Shown one piece after another: positions 9,345 to 16,962 of a stretch of DNA of 64,000 nt (its first letter is position 1; each line of letters opens with the position of its first letter). This stretch comes from Limisphaera sp026417315. Lineage in GTDB: Bacteria; Verrucomicrobiota; Verrucomicrobiia; Limisphaerales; Limisphaeraceae. Position numbers and translations under genes: made by a program. Below the pieces are notes generated by a model that was given only the letters and a program-made list of their open reading frames with translations, made no database searches and was not told the origin of the DNA. The stretch lies in NCBI RefSeq assembly GCF_049537125.1, contig NZ_JBMVQY010000001.1, forward strand, positions 1,736,001 to 1,800,000, read 5' to 3'.

Positions 9345-9812
9345 ATCCGGGCCGGCCCCTCCCCACCGGATGCGAAGGGCCCGGGCGCAACAGCCGATGC
9401 CGCGCTGGCGGCAACCTTTGCTCCAAACCGCACCTGCCGCCGCGGACCGGTAATTTGCCCCACCCTGTGCTCGCCCCAGAAGCGGAAAAGCGGCCCCGCC
9501 ACCCCGAGCGTGCTCCGGCCCGCGATCGAGCGCCGATCCAGGGGAACCGCCGGAGGGAACGACGGAGGATTTGCGGCGCGTTCACTCTTTGTGCGGGCCA
9601 ACGGGGATTCGAAATGGGGTTGGGGCTCCGGCCTCCCTCGCAGTGTGGTCGGCGAGCGCGGTTCTGCAGCCATAACGACCGGACTGCCTCGCGCCGTGGG
9701 ACGGAGAGCGTGCTCGGTGGCGGTTTCGCCCATCCCCGGCAGAACCCGGGCCTGCTCGCTCCGGCTCAACGCGCCGGCCGCGCGGGTCCATGTCCCCCGC
9801 CCATTGCGGCAG
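9345..9812. other. Convergent gene-free interval
   Basis: About 470 bp between the ends of the response regulator and arsR genes. Imperfect GC-rich inverted repeats (CCGGGCC and GGCCCGG near 9350-9390) could act in termination; there is no T-tract. Nothing else seen. Confidence 0.5.
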
Positions 9813-10172
9813 TCACGCCCGTCCCCGGACCGAGCCTGAATTGCGGTTCCGCTTTCGGGCGCGGCGTCTCGTTTCCTCCCGGCTTTCCTGCACTGCCGCC
9901 ACGCACTCAAAAAAGTTCAGGACGCACGGCGTGCGAAGTCGGTAGAAAACCTGAGCCCCGCGCTTTTCGTCCTCCACGATGCCGGCCTCCCGCAACAGGG
10001 CCAGATGACGCGAGGCCGTCGGCACCCGTACTCCCAGCAGCGCCGCCAGATCGCACACACATCGCTCGCCCTCGGCCAGTTCCTGTAAAATCCGCAGCCG
10101 CCCCGGATGCGCGAGTGCCTTCAGAATCCGGGCCTGCTCCCGCAGATGCGAGGAAACCGGTGACCGTTCCAT
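9813..10172 (-). CDS. ArsR-family transcriptional regulator with CVC metal-type motif
   Basis: A 119-aa winged-helix repressor. HLREQARILKALAHPGRLRIL opens the ArsR fold, the recognition helix region is TASRHLALLREAGIV, and the wing is EDEKRGAQVFYRL. The helix-3 segment GERCVCDLAALL resembles the ELCVCDL motif that binds As(III) or Sb(III) in ArsR, and a CVLNFFEC follows near the C-terminus, so a thiol-based metal or metalloid response is possible. No arsenic genes lie nearby; upstream, divergently, is a glycosyltransferase gene. The open frame runs much further upstream, but the ATG at 10172 starts the conserved domain and lies 7 nt after a TTGACA-17-CAGGTT promoter. The C-terminal 20 residues are basic and unusual. 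Confidence 0.88.
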   Translation of the reverse strand: MERSPVSSHLREQARILKALAHPGRLRILQELAEGERCVCDLAALLGVRVPTASRHLALLREAGIVEDEKRGAQVFYRLRTPCVLNFFECVAAVQESREETRRRARKRNRNSGSVRGRA

Positions 10173-10179
10173 CGGGCTC

Positions 10180-10208
10180 AACCTGCGGAACCCGGCCCGC
10201 GTTGTCAA
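10180..10208 (-). promoter_or_regulatory. Candidate promoter of arsR gene
   Basis: Minus strand TTGACA (10208-10203), 17 nt, CAGGTT (10185-10180), then 7 nt to the ATG at 10172. Consensus -35 but weak -10; it would give a leaderless or nearly leaderless message. Confidence 0.4.
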
Positions 10209-10312
10209 AACCGGTCTGGTCGCTTCTACGCGTTCCGATTGGGGCAATCCCGACGTTGCGAAGCGCGGAGGACACCACGCATGGCGAGCGAAGTCTTCTG
10301 TCCAAGCGGGTC

Positions 10313-10355
10313 CGAACTCTCCGAGCGCCGCCCACAAACGGGAGCGGAGAGTTCG
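10313..10355. repeat. 11-bp inverted repeat (hairpin) in intergenic DNA
   Basis: The arms CGAACTCTCCG and CGGAGAGTTCG are exact reverse complements, 21 nt apart. No T-tract follows on either strand, so it is not a standard terminator. Role unknown; it could be a regulator site or a leader structure. Confidence 0.5.
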
Positions 10356-10592
10356 AACTCGGGGCCCGGACCAGAACTGTACGGGGTGGCCCGCCTTTCC
10401 GTCCGGTCCGCGCTTTGCCAAAGACTCGTCGGTTGCGGTCGCGAAATCCCGCGCACGTCCCTGGGGAGAACGCTGTGGGCGGGCCGGGGGGCCAGGGAGC
10501 TTTGGGAACCGTCCTGGTTGTTTGCGGAGTGGGCCCGCGTTTCGTTGCCACGGGCGGCCGGGTGTGGCGCCGGGCCGCGCGCCGGGCTCCCA

Positions 10593-10622
10593 TTGCGTCG
10601 TCCGGGACCCCGCGGTTATTCT
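10593..10622 (+). promoter_or_regulatory. Candidate promoter of the GT4-GT9 operon
   Basis: TTGCGT (10593-10598) and TATTCT (10617-10622), spacing 18 nt, 12 nt before the GT4 ATG. Weak -35, four of six matches in the -10. Confidence 0.35.
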
Positions 10623-10634
10623 GCAGGGCAAATC

Positions 10635-11687
10635 ATGCGCGTGGCGAACGTCATGCTCGGCCGTGGGCGGGGCGGGCTGGAGGAGAGCTTCGTGGTCTAT
10701 CACCTCGCCTTGCGGGCCGGAGGTCACGAGGTGGTCTCCTTGCTGGACGGGCGGGCCGCAGTACGACCCGACGTGGAAGCGCTGGGTGTCCCGGTCCTCG
10801 CCACCCGCATCTGGTCCCACTGGGATCCCTGGACGGTCTGGCAGGTTCGCCGCCGGCTGCGCCAGGCCCGGCCGGATGTGGTGGTATGCCATGGGAATCG
10901 AGCCGGTCGGCTCGTCTTGCGCGCCGCCCGCGGTCGGTGGCCCGTCGTGGCGCGCCTTCCGAACTACCGCTTCCGCCGGATCCTCGGTTGTGACGGGTTC
11001 ATTGCCATCCTGCCCGATCAGCGCGACGCGCTGATCCGCGCGGGCGTGGAAGCCGCGCGAGTCTTCCACATTCCCAGCATGTTGCCGGAACTGCCCGCTG
11101 CGCGACGAACGGGTCCGACCGCCCCACCGGTCATTGTCGCCATGGGCCGATGGGTGTCTATCAAGGGCTTCGATCTTTTCCTGCGCGCGCTCGCCTGGTT
11201 GAAGGCCCGGGGTCACCTCTTCCGCGGCGTACTGGCCGGCGACGGCCCGGAACGGCCCCGGCTGTTGCAATTGTTGAACACCCTGCAATTGCAAGAGCAG
11301 GTGGAACTGCCCGGCTGGATCACGGACCGGACGGCCTTTTGGAGGCGTGCCACGCTGGCTTGTGTGCCCTCCTGGACCGAGGCCTTTTCGCGTGTCTTGT
11401 TGGAGGCCATGGCCCACGAAGTGGCAGTGGTCGTCACCGACTCCGAAGGCCCCCGCCAAATCGTCGAGCACGAACGAACCGGTCTGGTGGTTCCTCGCGG
11501 GGATTGGCAGGCCATGGGGCAGGCCCTGGAGCGACTCCTCCTCGAGGGCTGTTTCCGCTCCAGTTTGGCGGCAGCCGCACGCAGGAAGGTCGAGCAATGC
11601 TATACCCTGGAGGCGACCGCGCCGCAGCTGTCCGCCGCACTGGAAACCGTGCGCGCCCGTCATTTGGCCCGTGGGATTCCCCAGTGA
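10635..11687 (+). CDS. GT4-family glycosyltransferase
   Basis: A 350-aa GT-B retaining glycosyltransferase, cytoplasmic or membrane-associated, expected to transfer a sugar from a nucleotide donor to a lipid-linked or LPS-core acceptor. The N-terminal half starts MRVANVMLGRGRGGLEES, a variant of the glycine-rich acceptor-domain loop. The C-terminal half has VIVAMGRWVSIKGFDLFLRA, then AGDGPERPRL, and the E-x7-E donor-binding motif in EAFSRVLLEAMA. The open frame is longer upstream, but the conserved sequence begins at the ATG at 10635. Its stop overlaps the GTG start of the GT9 gene by 4 nt, so the two are translated together. This pairing points to LPS core or another surface glycan; donor and acceptor cannot be told from sequence. 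Confidence 0.9.
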   Translation: MRVANVMLGRGRGGLEESFVVYHLALRAGGHEVVSLLDGRAAVRPDVEALGVPVLATRIWSHWDPWTVWQVRRRLRQARPDVVVCHGNRAGRLVLRAARGRWPVVARLPNYRFRRILGCDGFIAILPDQRDALIRAGVEAARVFHIPSMLPELPAARRTGPTAPPVIVAMGRWVSIKGFDLFLRALAWLKARGHLFRGVLAGDGPERPRLLQLLNTLQLQEQVELPGWITDRTAFWRRATLACVPSWTEAFSRVLLEAMAHEVAVVVTDSEGPRQIVEHERTGLVVPRGDWQAMGQALERLLLEGCFRSSLAAAARRKVEQCYTLEATAPQLSAALETVRARHLARGIPQ

Positions 11688-12649
11688 ATCAGAACATCCT
11701 GGTCATCAAACTCGGAGCCTTCGGGGACATTGTCCTGGCCTTCGACGCATTTCATGCGATCCGGACCCATCATCGCAGGGATCGAATCGTCCTGTTGACC
11801 CGCCCGGCGTATGCAACATGGGCGAAGACCATGCCGTGGTTCGACGAAGTCTGGGCCGAGCCTCGGCTCTCCTGGTGCCGGGTGCTTCAGTGGCTGAGGT
11901 GGGGCAGCACCTTGCGCAACGCCGGCTTCACGCGCGTTTACGATCTGCAGGGTAACGACCGAACCGCACTCTATTTCCACCTGTTGGGGCGCAGAAAGCC
12001 CGAATGGTCCGGGCCCGTTCGAGGCTGTTCCCATCCGCGCCCGGATTTTCGGGGCCAGCGCCTGCCCGCGTATGAACGATTGCTCCGGCAACTCGAAGCG
12101 GCCGGCGTTCCCAGGGCCGGCCCGGCCGATTTGTCCTGGTTGGACGGCGACCTCTCGGCGTTCTCGCTTCCGCAACGCTACGTCATCCTGGTTCCGGGAT
12201 GTTCGGCACATCGGCCCGAGAAACGTTGGCCGGCCTCCTCCTTCGCCGCCCTGGCCAACCGCCTCCAGGCGGACGGCGTGGCATGCGTGGCCGTGGGCAC
12301 GCGGTCGGACCAGGCCACCCTGGCAGAGCTCATGGCCCTGGCTCCGCACGTCCTGAACCTGGCGGACCGCACCAATTTTGGTCAGCTTGCCGCTCTGGCG
12401 CGTCGGGCCCTGGCGGTGGTGGGGAACGACACCGGGCCGGTCCATCTCATGGCCGCGGTGGGCGCCCCAACCGTGGTGCTGTACAGTGCGGCTTCCGATC
12501 CCTTCGTGGTCCGGCCCAACGGGCCGAGCGTTGCGTGGCTGCAACGCCCCCGGCTCCGAGACCTCGAGGTCGACGAAGTTTGGGCTCTTCTGGTGCAGAC
12601 GTGGCGAGAGGCACCCGACTCAGGTCCACACGTTTGTCCCGCCTCCTAG
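11684..12649 (+). CDS. GT9-family (heptosyltransferase-like) glycosyltransferase
   Basis: A 321-aa GT-B enzyme of the ADP-heptose:LPS heptosyltransferase family. NILVIKLGAFGDIVLAFDAF at the N-terminus and the C-terminal VVGNDTGPVHLMAAVGAPTVVLYSA are hallmark segments; the latter carries the D-T/S-G-P-x-H donor-site motif. LVPGCSAHRPEKRWP is the lysine-bearing phosphate-binding loop. Translation should start at GTG 11684, inside the GTGA overlap with the GT4 stop, since the conserved N-terminus begins there. The protein probably adds a heptose or related sugar to the inner core of LPS at the inner face of the inner membrane. Other GT9 members use different donors, so substrate is not assigned. 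Confidence 0.93.
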   Translation: MNQNILVIKLGAFGDIVLAFDAFHAIRTHHRRDRIVLLTRPAYATWAKTMPWFDEVWAEPRLSWCRVLQWLRWGSTLRNAGFTRVYDLQGNDRTALYFHLLGRRKPEWSGPVRGCSHPRPDFRGQRLPAYERLLRQLEAAGVPRAGPADLSWLDGDLSAFSLPQRYVILVPGCSAHRPEKRWPASSFAALANRLQADGVACVAVGTRSDQATLAELMALAPHVLNLADRTNFGQLAALARRALAVVGNDTGPVHLMAAVGAPTVVLYSAASDPFVVRPNGPSVAWLQRPRLRDLEVDEVWALLVQTWREAPDSGPHVCPAS

Positions 12650-12756
12650 GGAGCATGCCTTGGAGTCGCTCTCCACGGTGGAGCCTCCGGAGGTGGGGGG
12701 TCGTGCCTTTGGATGTGCCGGTGGAAGACCGGCCCGAAAGGGCACCGCTCCGCGGG

Positions 12757-13851
12757 TCATGGAGACGCCAGCATGCGCTGGTGTCGCCGGTTCAGCAAAC
12801 AGCGGACGCGCACGGCGCATTTTTCCGTCAACTCCTCCACCGCGCCCCACCAGCACTCAGAGCGCACGCGGTACCGGCTGGCAATGCGTGCCCCGGCGGT
12901 TGCGGCTCCGGAGACGACGGGGTGCCGTTCCTCGATGAGCCTTGCGACCTGGGCAAACAGCCAGTAGCGCTCCAGGTACCGTCGGCGGCTCTCCAAAACG
13001 GCCGGGCGCCGTTTCTCGTCCTCCCGGTCGCGGATGGCGCGCCGGATGATCTCCAGCGAGCGATCGAAATCAAAAATGTCGATGGGAATGACGCTTTCCT
13101 CGGGGAAATAGTCTGCGTAATTGGGGCATCCGTGATAGAAGGGGACGCATGCGCCCAGGAATGCATCGGCGAGTTTCTCGGTCCAATGATGGGGCGCCAC
13201 ATGGTTCTCGATCGCGAGATGGAAGCGGTAGGGATCCAACGCGTCGGCCTTGTCGGGCACATAGTTCCAGCCGTGACCGTACACATCCAGCTCGGGCAGG
13301 ACGGCCTGCAATCGGGTCACGAAACGGACGCGCTGGTGGTGCAGCGTATGCCGCATGCTCTTGGAGGATAGAACCGCGGAGAGGACCCGCGTTTTTTGGA
13401 GGGGGACGTTTTGGACGATGGCATCATAGCGACCGCGCGGGCTGATGACGGCGTCGCCGTGGCCCGTGGCGCCGTAGTACCAGACCAAACCGGGCTGGCA
13501 CCGGATGGCCCGTGGATGGCGCAGCGCCCAGGGTTCCTGGCTGGTCAGGACCCAGCCGAACTGTCGCGTGTAACGCGAACCGTACACCTTGACGCTGCTC
13601 GGCTCGGCGGTGATCAAGAGGGTGTGGTCCGGCGGGCAGGCCAGGGGCTCCCAATCCCGGCCCGGATCCGAGGGCAGATCGTCGTAGACCACCAGCCAGT
13701 CGTATTCCCGCGCCGCCGGATCGAACAGGAACTCGCAGCGTCCCCACCGTGGCACGCCCCCGGGAAATCGCCCGAGCCACGCGTCGAGATTCCGTTCCCG
13801 ACACGCCTTGGACAGAAACTTGACTCGAATGGGCCGGTTGGGATGTTCCAC
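12757..13851 (-). CDS. GT10-family glycosyltransferase (alpha-1,3-fucosyltransferase-like)
   Basis: A 364-aa enzyme of CAZy family GT10, mostly alpha-1,3/1,4-fucosyltransferases using GDP-fucose. The C-terminal half is diagnostic: YRFHLAIENHVAPHHWTEKL, then ADAFLGACVPFYHGCPNYAD and FPEESVIPID, which form the nucleotide-sugar site. The N-terminal domain is diverse, as usual in the family, and has no signal peptide or membrane anchor. The start is a GTG at 13851. The gene converges on the GT4-GT9 pair with about 107 bp between ends, so it probably has its own promoter but may act on the same surface glycan, as fucosyl caps do on O-antigen. Actual donor and linkage are unproven. Confidence 0.88.
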   Translation of the reverse strand: MEHPNRPIRVKFLSKACRERNLDAWLGRFPGGVPRWGRCEFLFDPAAREYDWLVVYDDLPSDPGRDWEPLACPPDHTLLITAEPSSVKVYGSRYTRQFGWVLTSQEPWALRHPRAIRCQPGLVWYYGATGHGDAVISPRGRYDAIVQNVPLQKTRVLSAVLSSKSMRHTLHHQRVRFVTRLQAVLPELDVYGHGWNYVPDKADALDPYRFHLAIENHVAPHHWTEKLADAFLGACVPFYHGCPNYADYFPEESVIPIDIFDFDRSLEIIRRAIRDREDEKRRPAVLESRRRYLERYWLFAQVARLIEERHPVVSGAATAGARIASRYRVRSECWWGAVEELTEKCAVRVRCLLNRRHQRMLASP

Positions 13852-14861
13852 AGCCGATTTCTGGATGCTTTGCGGCGCTCCGTGGAACTCTAGGCGCCCC
13901 CTGGTTCACGCGTCAATGCACCGTACGAAGCGTGGGGTTCGTTCGCATTCGTTGCCGTCCATCGCGGAGGCGCAGGGCCCTGATGGGGGAACCTGCCATG
14001 GCTGTGCAACGTCGCAATCCCGCGCGACTCAGGCGCCCGGGACACCGGCCTTCCCCACCCGGCCCGACAGCCAGGAAAACGCCAAAGTAACGTCGCGCTC
14101 CCATGCCCCAATCGCTCGGCATCTCCAATCCGCCCCGCATGCTCGGGAAGGACAGGTTGTGCGGTCCGCGCCGCCTTGCGAGTGGCCAAGGGAACGAACA
14201 GGCAGCGCTCCGTCCGGAACCCGGGGCCCGGTCACGGGGCCGTAGCGGGACGAAAACGGGGACTGTTTCTCGCATGAATCCGGTGGACCCGTGAAGCTGG
14301 TTCAGGTGGGGTCTGCCAGCTCGATTTGTGGATTTCCCTCAAGTACGGCTTCTTGGAGTTTGGGCCCACGCCGTCCCCCGCCGGGCACCTCCTCGCCGTC
14401 AGCATCGCTGGGGCACACAAATGAGATCCCTGGGCTTTGTCTGCGTGTCCACAGGGCCACGACGTCTCTTGGGGTTGGCTTTGGGTCGAGCCTCTGGGCG
14501 CTGGCACAGGCGACCCTGGCTGCGTCCCTCAGTTGGAACGGCGCGTGGATGTGGCCGTGGGCACTCGAGCGCGTTTTCGCTCCGCCCCCCAGAGGGCAAC
14601 GCGAAGGTTTCGAGCCGCGGGATGAGAATCGGGCAGCAACTTTCGGTGGCGGCTGGACCCGAAGGCTGCAGGCACGGGGGTGGCAAGGCGTGTGAGCGGG
14701 GACCGGATGTGGCGAACGGGCCACTTCGGGTCCTGGGCTGTTTCAGGAAAAGAAAGCCCGGAGATTGGGCGGGGATCTGGGCCCGCCGGCCCGGGCGGAC
14801 CGGTTTTCCTTGCGTGGGCGGCGATTCGCTTTACGGTGGGTTTCGGTTTCGGAGGATGACC
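13852..14861. other. Gene-free interval between GT10 and SPFH genes
   Basis: About 1 kb between divergent genes with no recognisable gene, tRNA or repeat on either strand. The only features I can point to are the candidate SPFH promoter and the GGAGG ribosome-binding site at the right end. Confidence 0.55.
14810..14837 (+). promoter_or_regulatory. Candidate promoter of the SPFH operon
   Basis: TTGCGT (14810-14815) and TACGGT (14832-14837), 16 nt apart; the predicted start gives a short leader that contains GGAGG at 14851-14855. Weak by sequence, supported by position. Confidence 0.35.
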
Positions 14862-15713
14862 ATGCAACCTCAAACGTTGGCACGGTGGCTGGGCATCGCA
14901 TTGCTGGTGTTCGTGATTGTGCTGATGGCCGCCAACGGCACCTACGTCGTGCAACCCGGCTATCGCGGGGTGGAGGTGACGTTGGGACGCGTGTCCGAGC
15001 AGTTCAAGGCCGAGGGCTTTGGCTTCAAGATGCCCCTGATCACCGAGATCCACCCGGTCTCGATCCGGCAACAGACCGCCCGGGAGACGGCCGAGTGTTA
15101 TTCCTCCGACCTGCAGCAAATCGTGGTGGCGTTGCGGGTGTTGTTTCGCATCCCCGAATCGGCCGTGGTTCGGTTGTTTCGCGACTATGAGGGGGAGCCG
15201 TTCGCCCAACTGGTGGCGCCGCGGGTCCATGAGGCACTGAAGGAGGTGGTGGCACTGGAGACGGCCGAGCAGATCGTGAAAAACCGCGAGGAAATCAAGG
15301 TCCGCACGCTAGAACTGGCGCGGCGCAAGGTGGGCGAACTGGTCGTGCTGGAGGACCTGGTCATCGAGGACATCAAGCTCACGCCCGAGCTGGAGCGGGC
15401 CATCGAACAGAAGATGATTCAGGAACAGGAGGCGGCGAAGGCGAAGTTTGTGCAGCAACGGGCCCAGATCGAAGCCGACACGGCCGTGATCAAGGCGCGG
15501 GGCGAGGCCGAATCGATTCGCATCCGCGGCGAGGCCCTGAAGGAGAATCCGGCCTACGTGGAACTGCAGATTGTGGACCGTTGGGACGGGATGCCGCCGT
15601 TGGTCGTCGGCGGGGGCCCGGTCCTGATGTCACTGTCGGAGTTGTTGCGATCCATTCCAGCCACCAACCATGCGCCCGCGAAACCCGTATTATCCCCACG
15701 ATCGACCCGTTGA
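14862..15713 (+). CDS. Prohibitin/HflK-like SPFH protein (first of tandem pair)
   Basis: A 283-aa SPFH/band-7 protein. One N-terminal membrane helix (about residues 8-27, LGIALLVFVIVLMAANGTY) is followed by the SPFH domain (VVQPGYRGVEVTLGRV through LEDLVIEDIKLTPELERAIEQK) and a charged helical tail with EQEAAKAKFV and EAESIRIRGEA, the coiled-coil typical of prohibitins. Such proteins form membrane rings that scaffold and control AAA proteases such as FtsH; no protease gene lies beside it. There are ATGs at 14856 and 14862; the second is 6 nt after GGAGG and is preferred. Its end overlaps the next SPFH gene by 44 nt. The two proteins are clear paralogues. Confidence 0.9.
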   Translation: MQPQTLARWLGIALLVFVIVLMAANGTYVVQPGYRGVEVTLGRVSEQFKAEGFGFKMPLITEIHPVSIRQQTARETAECYSSDLQQIVVALRVLFRIPESAVVRLFRDYEGEPFAQLVAPRVHEALKEVVALETAEQIVKNREEIKVRTLELARRKVGELVVLEDLVIEDIKLTPELERAIEQKMIQEQEAAKAKFVQQRAQIEADTAVIKARGEAESIRIRGEALKENPAYVELQIVDRWDGMPPLVVGGGPVLMSLSELLRSIPATNHAPAKPVLSPRSTR

Positions 15714-16542
15714 GGTGGTGATCCCGGCGCTGCTGCCGCGGCTGCTGGCCGTGGCGGCGGGGATCTTCGTGCTGGTGCTGCTGGCCGGCGCCAGCAGTTA
15801 CGTCATTCCGCCCGGGCACCGCGGGGTGAAGGTCACCCTGGGCCGGGCCTCCGACCAGTTTTTGCCCGAGGGGTTCGGTTTCAAACTGCCCCTGGTGACG
15901 CGGATCGTTCCCGTCAGCGTCCGGCAACGGACCGCGCCGCTGCGCGCGGATTGTTTCTCCTCGGACCTGCAGCAGATCACCCTGGACCTGCGCGTTCTGT
16001 ACCGGGTGCCGGAGAGTTCCGTGGTGCAGATTTACCGGCAGTATGCGGGCGATCCCTTCGACAGTTTGATCGCGCCGCGTGTCCAGGAGGCCGTGAAGGA
16101 GGTGACCGCCCTGCTGACGGCCGAGCAGATTGTGAAAGGTCGGGACCGGGTCAAGCAGCAGGCCCTGGCCAACGCGCGGGAGAAGATCGGCGCGCTGCTG
16201 GAAGTCCACGACCTGGTCATCCGGAACATCGATCTGTCGGAGGAGCTGGAGCGGGCGATCGAGGCCAAAATGGTGGCCGAGCAGGAGGCGGCCCGGGCGC
16301 GGTTCGTGCAGATGCAGACCGAGATCGAGGCGCAAACCGCGGTGATCCGCGCCGAGGGTGAGGCCCGCGCGATCCGGATCCGGGGGGAAGCGCTGCGGTT
16401 GAATCCGGCCTTTCTGCGGTTGCAACTGGTGGAAAAATGGAACGGCCGGGCCCCGTTGGTGGTTCCGGCCGACCCGGGGACCAGCGGTGCGGGGCTGCTG
16501 CTGCCGCTGGGGGACGCTTCGCAATCTGCGGAATCACCATGA
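15670..16542 (+). CDS. Prohibitin/HflK-like SPFH protein (second of tandem pair)
   Basis: A 290-aa paralogue of the preceding protein. After a short basic, Pro/Tyr-rich N-terminus there is one membrane helix (about 18-42, ALLPRLLAVAAGIFVLVLLAG) and the SPFH domain starting SSYVIPPGHRGVKVTLGRA, then VHDLVIRNIDLSEELERAIEAK and a coiled-coil tail with EQEAARARFVQ and EGEARAIRIRGEA. The pair resembles HflK/HflC or PHB1/PHB2, which assemble as hetero-oligomers, so a mixed ring in the inner membrane is likely. The start lies 44 nt inside the upstream gene, and the stop overlaps the next gene in ATGA, so all three genes form one tightly coupled operon. Function beyond scaffold is unknown. Confidence 0.9.
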   Translation: MRPRNPYYPHDRPVEVVIPALLPRLLAVAAGIFVLVLLAGASSYVIPPGHRGVKVTLGRASDQFLPEGFGFKLPLVTRIVPVSVRQRTAPLRADCFSSDLQQITLDLRVLYRVPESSVVQIYRQYAGDPFDSLIAPRVQEAVKEVTALLTAEQIVKGRDRVKQQALANAREKIGALLEVHDLVIRNIDLSEELERAIEAKMVAEQEAARARFVQMQTEIEAQTAVIRAEGEARAIRIRGEALRLNPAFLRLQLVEKWNGRAPLVVPADPGTSGAGLLLPLGDASQSAESP

Positions 16543-16727
16543 CCGGTCCCCAACGAGCCATCCTGCGGATTTTGCTTTTGGCGGGTGTGGCAGGCGTCCT
16601 GCTGGTTTTGTTTCCGCGCGCCCTGGGAGTGATGGAAATGGCGGCGCGGGAGTTGCGGTATTTCTGGTGGGTGATCCTGCTGGTGGCCCTGGCCTGCTGG
16701 TTGATTTGGGGCCTGGGCCGGCGGTGA
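16539..16727 (+). CDS. Small membrane protein of the SPFH operon (62 aa)
   Basis: A 62-aa protein with two predicted membrane helices (about 8-26, AILRILLLAGVAGVLLVLF, and 42-58, FWWVILLVALACWLIWGL) joined by a short loop and ending in basic residues. I recognise no family. Its ATG overlaps the stop of the second SPFH gene (ATGA, 16539-16542), which argues strongly that it is translated and works with the SPFH pair, perhaps as a third component or anchor of their membrane assembly. It would be easily missed in annotation because of its size. No downstream gene follows on this strand. Confidence 0.72.
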   Translation: MTGPQRAILRILLLAGVAGVLLVLFPRALGVMEMAARELRYFWWVILLVALACWLIWGLGRR

Positions 16728-16962
16728 GTGCGGTGTGGAGGCTGGGAGGACGCGGGGGTCGCAGGGGCTGAATCTTGGTGGAGTCAAGGAGCGGCAGCCC
16801 CGGGGGAGAACGGGTTGAACTCCATTACGGCGTGTTCGTACCGGCTTTCCCCGGTCCTGTTGCCCGGGCCCTGGCGAGGGCACTGGGCAATTTGCGGGGA
16901 TACTGCGGTGGCGGGGGCCGGCCGATCCCGAGGCGTTGGGTCGGGAGGGCGCGGGTTTACAC

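Larger units (their letters stand above)
10173..10634. other. Divergent intergenic region between arsR and GT4 genes
   Basis: About 460 bp without a gene. It holds candidate promoters at both ends and a long hairpin: CGAACTCTCCG (10313-10323) pairs perfectly with CGGAGAGTTCG (10345-10355) around a 21-nt loop. The right arm also overlaps a GAGTTCGAACTC palindrome. Confidence 0.55.

Noticed and set aside
12777..12800. Third copy of the GCCGGTTCGGCC-like motif
   Set aside because: It has several mismatches and lies inside the GT10 coding region, so it is probably chance.
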